A stretch of DNA of 64,000 nt from Beroe forskalii. Taxonomy: Eukaryota; Ctenophora; Nuda; Beroida; Beroidae. Where the stretch lies: contig WFMF01000109.1 in assembly GCA_011033025.1 (NCBI GenBank), positions 248,001 to 312,000 on the forward strand, given 5' to 3'. The notes under the pieces were generated by a model. The model searched no databases. It was not told the DNA's origin and saw nothing but the letters and a program-made list of their open reading frames with translations. Position 1 is the first letter of the stretch; each line of letters opens with the position of its first letter. Of the stretch, positions 32,672-43,935 are shown one piece after another. The translations under genes were made by a program, and so were the position numbers.

Positions 32672-34619
32672 AGTTTAGAACTCTCAGGTCCTTGCCCTGG
32701 GGAAGACGACCTTAAACTCAAGCCCCAGAGATACTCCGGTTGAAGTCCGTAGAGAAGAAGAACCAGAAAGACCCGTTGTTTGCTTTGAGTTAAATTATTT
32801 GTATGACTTTTTAAACTTTAATGTGAGAGTGACATTTAAGAATTTTTAGGTAAGAATTTTCCTCAGAGTAATTTATTCAGTGTTTTTCAATTTAAATTTT
32901 AGGTGAGTTGACAAGATAACTCTTACTACGTAGCTTGGATTTGTGCTGGTCACAAACCAAGGTAAGAATTTTATTGTCAAGATTGCAACTTACAGGAGTT
33001 AAATTATTATTCTCAGATTAGTCCGTATATTCCATTGATAAGTTTATAATATGACATGTACCAGTGTCAGATCTCTGAACCACATTCCCGTCGGCATACA
33101 TTGTAGTCCGTTTAGTGGTGCTGTCTTTCAGCAGTTCACTAGTGGTTGACATCTGTCACAAGTAAATGCTGTATTATATTCTTTTGATAAATGCGTTTAT
33201 TCCTGTCTCATCATTATTAATCATCCTCCGGAATTAATAATGAGCTGTTTTCGCTAATTTGGCAGTAAACAGGAATAATAGTCATTTATACCAACCCCTC
33301 AATTCCCCGTACCTATATATCATCCCTAGAACCCCATATACTATAAATTAATTGTATTTATACCGAGAAATCTCGAGCGAAGTATTTTAAGAATTTAATT
33401 GTATGTTTTTATATCAACAGTCGTAAAAGTACTGTTGATAATCTAGTATTATTTAGTGTAAGTTATATGTAATCCCCATATGAATATTTTGTCTTAGTTC
33501 GTGTCCGTGTGCCTGTCTGTAAAGAGTCTGCGTTCTGTATCGTCCAGTGAGTGTTAATTGTCGATTAGGGTGTTTATATAATTTGTGTCCGTCAGTTTGT
33601 ATGTTATATTATATCGCCGTATTATAGTTTTATTTATTGAATACTTTAATGTAAGTGCCGGTTCTGGCTGGCTGTATTCCTATTTATTTCATTTTCCTAA
33701 AACGGCTTCCTCCTCCTCTGGTCACCCTTTCCGTTATCTTAAATATACTATAAATAATACATTTCACATATAGAATGTTAATTCCCTGACATCAGCACAT
33801 ATCCCTAACCACTCACTTTCACTTCATCAGTAAAGTTAACTAGCCTAAGCATTTAGTTATCAATAGTTTAGAGGTTTATACCTTAAATTATTACAGAATT
33901 TTCGTTTATTTCACTCATCACTCACCCACAGGGTTGAATTAAACTTTTAAAATAATATCACTCATTCACTATGTGTTAATCAAAAGAATTTAGTCGTTGA
34001 AATTGTGCCTGTAGTTGATTAAATTTTAATGTACGTAGCTGATCCTTGAATTAAAAATCATTTAACTTTAGCAGTTAGTTTACGTTTTAAAAATTTAAAA
34101 GGGTGAAGTTCAGTACTTTATTGTGTGTAGCTCTTCTCCATCCTCCTAACAAAGCCTAACAGACAGCATTCAAGATTGTGTGTGTACAGCTCCTCCTTCA
34201 CTTCCTGCATTCGGACTCCTCAAGACTGCCAGACGCAGCACTCAACTTCATAAACTGCCGTGTGTAACTTGGGACATTATGCGTCGGAAACGTCGTATAG
34301 ACGTAACGCGCCAACGGTACATCATCATACAATACATTGGACTCCTGGCATTTTGTGCCGCGCTATACAGCGCGCGCAGGGACACACGCGGTCAGTGGCG
34401 GTAACGACAGAAGAACTCCGCAGTGCTTCAGAGACGGACGAACGCATAGCCGGTGCCATCACCGATTTGGTCAAGATGAAAGAAGGCTTGTACCCTGATA
34501 CGGGGGTGGTTCAGAACCACAGAAGACCCCGTTGGTTTTGATGTGATGAGCGTGGCTCTGGGCGAGTGATGGACCGGTGAAACCAGTAATCAGGTCGAAG
34601 AAGCAAAACGGGGGAAGTT
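32672..34619 (+). other. Long 3' non-coding region of copia copy 1
   Basis: About 1.95 kb between the RNase H stop and the 3' LTR, unusually long for this group. It is shared almost base for base with copy 2 (about 43930-45885). Small frames near 34180-34541 differ in frame between the copies through 1-2 base indels, so they are not conserved as protein. A CG-rich hairpin GCGCTATACAGCGC near 34360 is kept in both. The purine tract sits at the end. Confidence 0.75.
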
Positions 34620-34812
34620 TGTTATACATGATAACTAACCCCTTGACCGTGTTCTAGGATAGCCCCTTATAGTGACCATGACAACTCCCTTGGAAGAGAC
34701 TCAACTCCTGGACCCTCTACTGTGAGCTACACACACACCTTCCTAGTATTGATATAACTTTTATACTTTTGTACACGTTAACTGGTAGTCTCCATTTGTT
34801 ATTAGAGGGTTT
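34620..34812 (+). repeat. 3' LTR of copia copy 1, truncated by 26 bp
   Basis: Identical in what remains to the 5' LTR, but stops at ATTAGAGGGTTT and passes into unrelated sequence (ACCTTGACC). Confidence 0.9.
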
Positions 34813-36461
34813 ACCTTGACCTTATTTGTTTCACTTTACTAACCCTATTGACATGGCTGAACAGACTACAGCAATTCTGCACTGTAGTGTGTAGAAAAAA
34901 TTATAAATAATTACATATCACTCTCAACGTACTATATACTTGTATTACGCCACTTAAAATTAGGAGAGTATTCCGTACCAAAGCCCATTTCCAATTATAA
35001 TTCCGGTTTAAGACCGGGATGGTGAGACGGCTAGCAGAATCATAAACAAAAGCTAAAAAGAAACTAATGCGACCTTCCTGTCTACTTCTAATTGCGGCGA
35101 CACTTGGAGTTGGATATTGAATCTTTGAAATTGAATGGTTCGACGTTCGTTGTGCAAACACGGGAAAAAGAGTGGCTAAATGTCGAGCGCAAAATCAAGC
35201 TTAATAAAAGTATAATTAATTCAAAATGCCCGTACTTATTAACCTACATTGCACTGAATGGTATAGGTAAATAATTATGAGCTCAATAATTATAACTATA
35301 GCACAAGTTGACAATTTGGATTGACATAATTAATTAACCATCAACCACCTGTTTGAGAATATAATTATGGAGTTATGGTATTGGTAAATGAACGAAAAGA
35401 TTCAAAGAAAAAGAAATAAGCAGAATTTTATAAACACGCATTATCATACTTTGCATATGAACATAGGCAGCGAGTGTAAATTATAATGACTATGAGCGTG
35501 TATTGTGTAAAGAGTATTCATTCCTATGAAAATAATTTGCATTAACCTGTAGCGCTGTTTTTTGCTAGCTGCAGATGTCGATTTTAACGAATGGAATTTA
35601 TGTAACTGTAAGGGATTTTGGCAGATCACGGAATGTAAGATTTATCAATTATCAACATGCAGCAACAAGGAAGGACCCTCTCTGCACTCTCTGCAGAGTG
35701 CAGTCTCTGCAACTGTGAATTAGATTAAGTTTGGAAAGCTGCCGCCCAGAGAATGTTTACATAACACTATACAAGGTATACATTATATATTTGTTTAATT
35801 CCGTTTAATTCCGTTTAATTCCGTTACAATGAGATATTGAAATAAATATAGTTGACGAAGATTTTACCCCAAAATTGAAGGAAAGACTGAAACGGAAATG
35901 CCAAATACAATTTATTTTGAATTTTAAACTTTATTCTTTGATTGGTTATATTTTTCTTTCGTTGATTTTTAGATTTCTTATTGTATACACATTAAACTCA
36001 TTACACTCATTATAGTATAATTTATACACATTATTACTCATTTTTTTGCCTATATTCAACGTTTTTCTTTTTTTTTTCTACGACTGCCATAATTGTCACC
36101 CTAAATCATGATAATTTATTATTGATTCTGATTGGAATTGATGCGGTTAACAGTTTTTTTTTAAATACATGCTTCTAAATGTGTGATCGAGGGTGATAGT
36201 TTCATTATAATGAAGTGAATAAAATTGCATGCAAATTGAAGGAAAGAATGAAATGTAAATTTACGAGCAATAATGATTAATTTGATTTTCAATAATGTAA
36301 ATTCTTAAATTTGATTAATTTGATTTAAATTATTTCGTTGAATTTTAGATTTTATTCACTCGATATTTTCGACTTCATTCAAGGCTTTTTCATTCCATTG
36401 CTACCATAAATCATGACAACTAATCAAACATTAACGTTTTTATACTTGTGTACTTGCACTT
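34813..36461. other. AT-rich intergenic
   Basis: No gene. Small structures: GCACTCTCTGCAGAGTGC palindrome near 35683, a TTTAATTCCG repeat four times at 35793-35825, and two diverged copies of a GAAGGAAAGA(A/C)TGAAA(T/C)G block at 35878 and 36239. Confidence 0.5.
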
Positions 36462-36483
36462 GCAGGCCCAACAGCCCTGCTAG
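36462..36483 (+). repeat. Helitron-like 3' end, imperfect hairpin plus CTAG
   Basis: GCAGGCCCAACAGCCCTGC followed by TAG, giving CTAG|T. Same family as 5391, 5664 and 61837. The duplicated block at 35.88-36.3 kb may be the body of this copy, but its 5' end is not defined. Confidence 0.5.
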
Positions 36484-36889
36484 TTATAATATAACATTGT
36501 GCATGACAAATGAATAATCCTGAGCTTATCTCGACTCCCTTATCTGTAAACGTTATCTCACTTCCCGGCTAATTTAACTAGCGATAAGATATTTCATTTC
36601 ACAATGTTCGTTTTACCAATCGTTTGTCATGCCCTACACTGCACAACAAGTATGGACAAGACCTTGTAAGTTTTTTTGATATCGTGATGTTTAATTAATA
36701 CCAAAAACTTAAAACGCACGACTGCATGGATCTTTTCCCAATGCTTCCAGTTCCTTTTTCTTGGAGATTAAAAACATGGCAGTTTCCTGGCCGTGAAGGA
36801 TCTATGTTGAGTCTTTCTATCAACCCTTTTGACTTACTGATACTCTTCGGCCCAAGAGCATACTTTCCTGTCAAAATGTCAAACTTATC
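36484..36889. other. Spacer without a recognised gene
   Basis: AT-rich. A short ORF at 36726-36926 has no family features. Confidence 0.4.
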
Positions 36890-38517
36890 TCATGTTTCAG
36901 GTCCAGAATACTGGAGCCGCGGGTGAACAAAGGTTACGTTATGGAGTGGACGCGTCCTCTCCTGCAGCACCTACTGCCCTCCATCACCACGTCCTGCTGG
37001 CAATGAAGCCGCTTTCTTCCACGTGCAGCGTGGCCTCGACTTCATTGAGGCCTGGTCTTATTAGGACAAACAGGGTCAAGTGCCCGCTTAGTGAGAAGGC
37101 AAGAGAGGCGAGGAGGTTGAAGGACTAGGAGAGGAGGAAGAGAAAGCAGAGAAGGTATGAGCAGGCGGTTAAGGGTAGAAAAGAGAAGGGAAAAGAGGGA
37201 CCGGCGACTTCTCTGGTGCAATCCGAACAGGATAGAGCACATGAATTTGAGCCGAACACAAACCTCTGGTTGCGAGGATGATAGCTCACTATGAGTGGTC
37301 ACTGGTCAGGGACATCCTGAAAGCGGACGGGGCCGGGCGACTGTGGAGGTCGAGCAAACATGGAACAGGTATACCCTGCACGTTCCGCAGGAATACCACA
37401 TGTTCCCACTTGAACGCCTGATAGCAGGCATCTGTTCCAGGCATCTGTTCCGCGACTGTTCCAGAGGAACAGTCGCGGACCAACCGGCATTCCTGACAAT
37501 GCATTACGTGGTGTCAATGTGATGGAGCAGGGGGGAGGGAAGTGGTCAGCCGCGGAGGGCACGGGCCTGGGATTGATGTGTCTCCAGAGGGCGAGGAGTA
37601 TCTCTGAGCCAATGACATGCTACTCAGGACCGTATCCTCCTGATAACGCACTCAGAGGAGTCAATGTGCTGGAGGAGCATCAGGTGATCCCTATAGCATC
37701 AGGTGCGGGCAGAAGACTAAGAGGATTGCCACAGATACCTTTGGGATGCCTAGGAGGACTCTGTCATGAGTGCCGGGTGCAAGCAGTCGCACCGTGGGTT
37801 GCTCTCCAGCAGGGCTGGCTGGATGAGCCATGGGACCTCAGAAACTTCCACCTGTCTTCACCTGCAGCCGGTCAGACAGGAGAAACCATGGGGGAATGCA
37901 AACTACAACCCAGAGATCTTCCAGATGCCCACTTCACCACCACTCATCCACTAACGGCATGAAGAATGCCCTCGGTTCCCACTTCATCTCCACTGTGACG
38001 CCCTCCTCTCCCACCCTCCCCCTACTGACTACCCCCCGCAAACTCCTTCGACGTGTCCTTCAGCTGCTACTTCCCCACACTCCTCACCGTCAGAATCAGA
38101 GCTGCACCCTACTTGACGCGCTATGTCCTATTCTCGCCCCTGGACCAACGCCCTCCCCCACTACGGTACAACATGGGAGGCTCCCTGAAGAGGGTGCTGG
38201 TGGAGAATGTCCGAGGACTGCTGATTCCCTGCGGTGGTGGACACTGGACACGGCACTCCCGAGCTTCCACCACCACGTGATCCAGGCGACTGGGAGCATC
38301 TCCTTCAGGCACCTGGGAGCATCCGGAATGGACAGAAAAGATTGGAGACATACCAGACACTTTACAGAGACCTCCTCGACTACTGTCGGTTGGGTGGACT
38401 ACGGCACGAGAGTCGGGTGCAAGCCCACACTCCACTCGTCGCTCTACGGCTGGTTCAGGAGACGAAGCCCTGGCATGAGATCTCTAACTACAACCCGGAG
38501 ATCTTCAAGCTTTCAAG
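36890..38517 (+). other. GC-richer tract of broken, internally duplicated ORFs
   Basis: Sharp rise in GC content relative to both flanks. Frames on the plus strand (37519-37962, 37830-38669, 38234 on) look coding but shift against each other. Two diverged copies of one segment can be seen: the frame reading ESRVQAHTPLVALRL...NYNPEIFKL near 38405-38515, and an older relative near 37770-37940 ending NYNPEIFQM. CTGTTCC-type inverted repeats lie at 37434-37480. Probably remains of an unrecognised mobile or duplicated gene. Confidence 0.35.
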
Positions 38518-39043
38518 ATGTCTGTGGAGGATTACCTGGTGGCCCTCCCTCAGGTGCTGGACCGTGCGGTGGACGAACTTCACAGCCTTGGGTTTACACT
38601 GGCTCACCGGGCACCTCCTCCAGGTCAGTCGGAGACCTTTACAGTTCCACACAGTGTTCGGTGACCTGAGGAGGCTGTTCGGTGAAACGGTGCTACCCGG
38701 AGGGTTTTTGACGGACCCCATCGACGAGGATGCCTGGTGGAGAAGGAGATTCAGAGACGACCCAATCTACGTCCCTCTTCCGCCAGTCATCCTCCCGCCT
38801 GCCGCTGACTTGGAGGACAGACCTCCCACCATCCCGCCTATGGACGATGAGGACTTTTTAGGGCACCTCAAAGCTGCCATCACCAACTCCAACAGCCGGG
38901 GGAGGGTAAACTGGGAACGGGTCCGAATGCTCGTAACCCAGGTATACCCTGGCCTAACCAAAGACCAGATCTGCAATCGAGGGAAATGGTTGAAGAGACA
39001 AAGGATCTTCGATTGGACACGAGAGATGTTACAGACTGAATAA
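38518..39043 (+). pseudogene. Unrecognised ORF ending in a Myb/SANT-like segment, one frameshift
   Basis: From ATG 38518 the frame reads MSVEDYLVALPQVLDRAVDE and stays protein-like to about 38655. There it stops (CGG TGA) while a +1 frame continues through FGDLRRLFGETVLPGGF, DPIDEDAWW, PPMDDEDFLGHLKAAI to WERVRMLVTQVYPG and the stop at 39041-39043. The final stretch, with W-x-V, then CNRGKWLKRQ, has the spacing of a Myb/SANT DNA-binding helix-turn-helix. I do not recognise the rest. A single indel would join the halves. Composition resembles the ORF at 10.6-11.6 kb. Confidence 0.4.
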
Positions 39044-41832
39044 CGCAGTTGACGACACTACAGACAGAGTGAAGTCTGCTCCCGCCCTTCCCTCCATCAC
39101 CACAGGGCACAACATCGCCTGGAACGACATCCACATCCTCAAGGCCCTCCCCTCCCCACTCCCGCTCCCATCTTGACCTGACAAAACAGGCTGCCATAAC
39201 CACTGAAAACCATCCATGAACAGAACAGACAGCGCTCCAAAGTGCAGCACCCTGTGGAACCCCATCCTTCGATCCCAGGATCTCTTCAACCTTCAGACCT
39301 ACTGACTCAGGAATCCTCTTCCCTAACTAGTGACACCACTTTTCGTTCTTATTATTGTTATTTAGTGATACTGATATCATTATGAAAAAATGAATGTGAA
39401 AACTTGGGAAATGGTAAGTAAGGTATCTGTTGTAATTGTTTGTAATATGACAACTGGTATCAGTCAGTTTAAATTTGATTGTAAACCTTGTAAACCTTGT
39501 TAATTCATTGCTATAATATTGTAATTTCGCATTGCCCAAAATATTCATAGCGTTTCAAGTCTCAATCTTGGGTAGGGAATTATGGTCCTAGTATTCAGCA
39601 GAATTTATAGAAATATAGACCTACAAACAACGACACAAGTGGGAATTATATTAGGAGAATAAAATTCCAGATAATTAATTGGTCAATGCAAGTACACACT
39701 TAAAACTTTAAACAAATGAACAATATCGTCCAGTCTCACGATATTTGAATGAGTGAATGAGGGGTTTAGTAACAAAATGGGGTGCAATTTCAAACTGGGA
39801 ATCCTTCGTGAAATTTCCTAATTTTGTTCCACGACCCCCAAAAGAAATGTTTCGAAATCGAAGAAACAATAAACATCCTACGAAGAGCGAATGTCGCGGT
39901 TGCCACACGACATTTTGTTAACAAATTATGCGCGCACGCACTATCTTTTTGGCACGCGTGCCACTCTCAATTTTCCATGCTGATTTAATTGCCGGCAATG
40001 GTCAGGCTTAATTAAGTTAAATTCAAAATAATGGATCTGAAAAGCTGTCGAACCGAGAAAATCGTTTGTTTTTTTTTCGGATGTATTTTTTAATTTTTCC
40101 GTTTCCTGACAGTTCTCAGATGTTCCGTCAATTCAGAAAGGAAAAATAAAACTCATCAGTTGCTAAATTATTAATGTCTTAAAATTCAACAATATGAAGT
40201 TTAGAACAAATATTTGATGAATATATATTATAAAATGCAGATCTTGCAAGAAATCTCGCTGTTGCATTTCCAATATCATCATTCAATCCAAATTCATTAC
40301 TTTAAGATACCGTTACACAGCTCTGTGTTTGGCCACATCGAGAATCATACTGAAATTAATTGTTGATGACTGATTTCAAGCAGCAAGGAACTGGTCGAGG
40401 TATAACAGTTTCGGTAAATTTTGCAGCTGACATCAGTCAACAACAACGGCATGACTACAAGTTACAGTTAATCCACAGTAAGTTGATGAAGTAAATTCAT
40501 CATAAAATCGGTGCATACTGGTAGGTCGAGAACCATGGCACGTGGAAAAAATGAAACATTGCCGTCGTTTTCATACCACAGATAATAATCTCCTGTGGTA
40601 GGAATCATCCCATGATTTTACGGGGCACAAAAAATCTTATCAGAACTATTGCAACAATTTATGGTTCCAGATTCGATGTTCGAACATTTACACATTCAAA
40701 CATAATCAGTATTAATGATTTTATGCAAACTCAAAAGTTTCTGGTTGATGACACTGGTTATCTTAATATCCTATAGGTGCATCATTGGGGAAATATCTTT
40801 TTAGATAGTAGTTTAGAGGTCGTATTGCACCGTGAAAATACTATGCGAGTATGCTTAAACAAACACACGTATAACATCAAATACTAACGATTTTATAGGG
40901 TACATATTACAAAATACTGCTAAAAATAACCCAAAACAAACGAAATGTACACAGTCTCTGCAGATAAAAGCGCAATTTTTATATGACCAATATTTGCATT
41001 TCCTTAAACCAAAAAATTGTATACATATTCATAATAGCAACATGTTAAGATAAAACCCATAAGTTATAAAAACTTTTAGATCAGGAAAAATAATCGATAT
41101 ATACTCAAATTGTAAACAAACAAATGGGATATTCAAACTGTTTGTATAATAGCCTGCAATCATATAATTTATAACTGGTTTGTGGGTCACTTGCTTTCTG
41201 AAGTTTCGAACTTTTATCCGTCACAAGTTTCAAAATTTTGAATAAATTAAAATTTTTAATATTATTATTTTAAATAATATTTAGTGATGGTTTTTGTCAC
41301 GAAGCAGTTTTGCCACAAACCTATTCAAACAACTAACAACTGACTGAACCTAAAATCTTACAATTCCACAGCTAGAGAATTACACGTTATAAAGGCAAAC
41401 GATAAACAGATCATATGGACTTGTCATGAAATTGAAAGTGCCTTTGCTGTGATACTCTTAATATTTAGAAGTGCCTGTTTTCAATATTAAATCCATTGAA
41501 ATACTGATTAAAAAGTGTTTCTGATAACAACCCACAACTTTCATCTCAGAAGGGCAGGGCAAATCAACCTTTCCTCGGTTTTTAAGGTATAAAACACAGT
41601 ATAAAGTTGCGGTGATTCGGCCAACTCATGTGTTTTTGAAAACATCTGAGAAAAAATTGGGCACCCACTTGATTGGGATCTGTTTATCGTTTGACATTTT
41701 GACGTAAAACTTCTCAGCCATGGATATCATATGGTTTATGATAATGATATCATAAACTCAAAATACACACAACTTATTAAAATTTGCGCATATCGGTAAA
41801 TTAATTATTAATTCAATAATATAGATATGGTT
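39044..41832. other. AT-rich intergenic
   Basis: No gene found on either strand. TTTGGCACGCGTGCCA palindrome at about 39947, and a TATCATATGGTTTATGATAATGATATCATAAAC palindromic patch near 41728 (written here only to locate it). Otherwise featureless. Confidence 0.5.
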
Positions 41833-41837
41833 ATATT

Positions 41838-42056
41838 TGTTATAGCTGATAACTAACCCTTTGACTGTGTTCTAGGATAGCCCCTTATAGAGATCATGAC
41901 AACTCCCTTGGAAGAGACTAAACTCCTGGACCCTTTACTGTGAGCTACACACACACCTTCCTAGTATTGATATAACTTTTATACTTTTGTACACGTTAAC
42001 TGGTAGTCTCCATTTGTTATTAGAGGGTTTGATTATAGTGGGATTCGGTTTAAACA
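41838..42056 (+). repeat. 5' LTR of copia copy 2
   Basis: TGTTATAGCTG to GGTTTAAACA, 219 bp. Identical by eye to 45886-46104. Confidence 0.92.
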
Positions 42057-42058
42057 AT

Positions 42059-42131
42059 TGGTAGCAGGAAGTGGTTGCGATCCACCGACCTCTGGGTTAT
42101 GGGCCCAGCACGCTTCCACTGCGCCACCCTG

Positions 42132-42133
<2 letters not shown>
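42059..42133 (-). tRNA. Full-length DNA copy of initiator tRNA-Met (with CCA) inside copia copy 2
   Basis: Reading the minus strand from 42133: a 72-nt cloverleaf plus an encoded CCA. The anticodon is CAT in a CTGGG-CCCATAA-CCCAG arm with the three G:C pairs diagnostic of initiator tRNA. The acceptor stem starts AGCAGGG, and the T-loop has the initiator-type GGATCGCAACC. CCA is not encoded in eukaryotic tRNA genes, so this was copied from a mature tRNA. It sits exactly where the primer anneals, two bases from the LTR, in the orientation of the minus-strand cDNA primer. It is a retrotransposition fossil rather than a working gene. Confidence 0.9.

Positions 42134-42178
<45 letters not shown>
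42133..42178 (+). repeat. T46 homopolymer joining the tRNA copy to the pol remnant
   Basis: 46 T, then G and seven T, then AAGTGTGAAAATATAAG, where similarity to copy 1 resumes at about 30893. On the tRNA sense strand the A run precedes the tRNA 5' end, so it is not a SINE tail. Confidence 0.9.
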
Positions 42179-42179
<1 letters not shown>

Positions 42180-42189
42180 TTTTTTTGAA

Positions 42190-43935
42190 GTGTGAAAATA
42201 TAAGATACAGAGATAGTGAAGAAGAAAACTGGATTGATGCAACTGTAACTGGACCTGCAGGAACAACAAAGGGAGTGAATAAGAACAGATACAATGTGCA
42301 AGAAACATCAGGAAGGAATTTATCAATACATGCTGACAGAATGCAGCACTTGGAGAAACTAACATTATTCAGCCAAGGTTGGTCAGTGGTACACAATGAA
42401 GACAACATCGTGTTCAGTCAGTTCCCTGATAAAGATATGCTGGAAAGCATAAAGAAAGCTAAAGAAGAAGAGATAAAGAATTTCCAAGATTTCAAAGTTT
42501 TTGAAGAAATGGCTACAGATGACCTGGACAACAATGCACATGTAGTGTCAACTAGATGGATTATACAAAAGAAAGAAAATGGAACAATCAAGGCCAGAAT
42601 AGTGGCAAGAGGATTTGAAGAAGGTGAAAACATGCCTTCAGATGCACCAACAGTAGACAAAACTTCACAAAGACTTTTTATTGCAATCTCAGCAATGAAA
42701 GGTTGGAAAACGCAATCCTTGGACATAAAATCAGCTTTCTTGAGTCACTCAATGAAAAAGAAATGTCTTTGTTAAACCACCAACAGACATCAGAAAGAAG
42801 AATGTTGTATGGAGGATAAAAAAGCCCATATATGGATTGAAGGATTCAGCACTAAACTGGTTTAAAACCCTTCAAAAGGACCTGTTAGATCTTAAATGCA
42901 CTCAGTCTGTCCTTGATCCAGCATTTTTTCATTTATACAATGAAAAAGAACTTATTGGAATGCTTGTATCACATGTAGATGATTTCAACCTCTGGAACAC
43001 AGGAATTTCATGAGAAGGTTATTCAACCTATCATCAACAGATACTCAATCAGTGCACAGAACGAAGGATCTTTCCAGTATGTAGGACTCCAAATTGAACA
43101 TCACAGTGATGGAGTTACAGTCAACCAAAACAAATTCACCGAGAAAATTGAGCCCATAAAGTTGGCAGCAGAAGAATTGAAGGACAATACCAGGATTCTG
43201 AATGAAAAAGAAAAGAAAATGTATCAACAGCTGTTGGGAAAAATAAACTGGATTTGCCATCAGTCTAGACCAGACTTAGCATTTGAGACTTATTGTGCCT
43301 CCTTGTACTCTCAAGAACCAAGTATACAGAATCTGAAGACCCTGAACAAGATTGCTAGAAAAGTGACTGGGGATTGAGACATATAAAGTTCCCTAAGTTG
43401 GACGAAGACAGTCTGCAAATAATGTGTTTCAGTGACGCCTCATTTGCCAATCTACCTGACAAAGTAAGCAGTGGGGAGGGATTTCTTGTATTCCTTACTG
43501 ACAAGCGAACTGGAAGAGTAAGAAAGCTACCAGGAAGCTGTGCACAGTACTCTAGCAGCAGAGTGTTTGAGCCTGGTAGATTGCCATGGAGATGCTAGCT
43601 ACATCAGAAACATTATTGAGGAAACGCTATACAGAGATGCAAGATTTAAGAAAATCCCTATTACCATGTTCACTGACAGTATACAGCTAAGAAAAGCTTT
43701 GTATTCAAACCATTTTGTAACAGAGAAACTGCTACGTATCACGGTAGCAGAAATGAAGCAGATCGTACAGGACCCCACCATGAAAGTTACAGTTAAATGG
43801 GTCAAATCAGCCAACATGCTGAGTGATAGTTTTAACAAAGAGTGGGGCTTCAGCTATGAAGCTATGTGAAGTACTGGAAAATGGTTGCATAGCCATTAAA
43901 GACTTGGAGAAAGACGAAGAAGAAAAGAAGGGCTG
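42190..43935 (+). pseudogene. Reverse transcriptase-RNase H remnant of copia copy 2
   Basis: Follows copy 1 from about 30893 to 32660. The frame is broken near 42742 (bases lost after the SAFL motif), near 42988 (the residues after the HVDDF box are replaced), near 43372, and near 43505-43545 (loss plus a short foreign stretch). A T is gained near 43832 close to the end. Between breaks the identity to copy 1 is very high, so the damage is mainly indels. Confidence 0.9.

Larger units (their letters stand above)
27780..34812 (+). mobile_element. Ty1/copia LTR retrotransposon, nearly complete (copy 1)
   Basis: Order: 5' LTR 27780-27998, PBS from 28001, Gag-protease-integrase ORF, reverse transcriptase-RNase H ORF, about 1.9 kb of 3' non-coding DNA, purine tract AAAACGGGGGAAG at about 34606, 3' LTR from 34620. 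Integrase before reverse transcriptase places it in Ty1/copia (Pseudoviridae-type) elements. Both long ORFs are open, so loss of activity, if any, is slight. The 3' LTR lacks its last 26 bases and no target duplication flanks the element, so the right edge was altered after insertion or by recombination. Confidence 0.95.

Noticed and set aside
34180..34541. An env-like or accessory small ORF in the copia 3' region
   Set aside because: The second copy has indels that change the frame, so it is not conserved as protein.
42059..42178. A tRNA-derived SINE with poly(A) tail
   Set aside because: The A run is on the wrong side (5') of the tRNA sense strand, CCA is present, there is no tRNA-unrelated body, and the position coincides with the LTR primer site.
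42071..42775. A 234-codon ORF starting in the tRNA copy
   Set aside because: It reads the antisense tRNA and the T run (poly-Phe) into a pol remnant. This is a chance fusion, not a gene.
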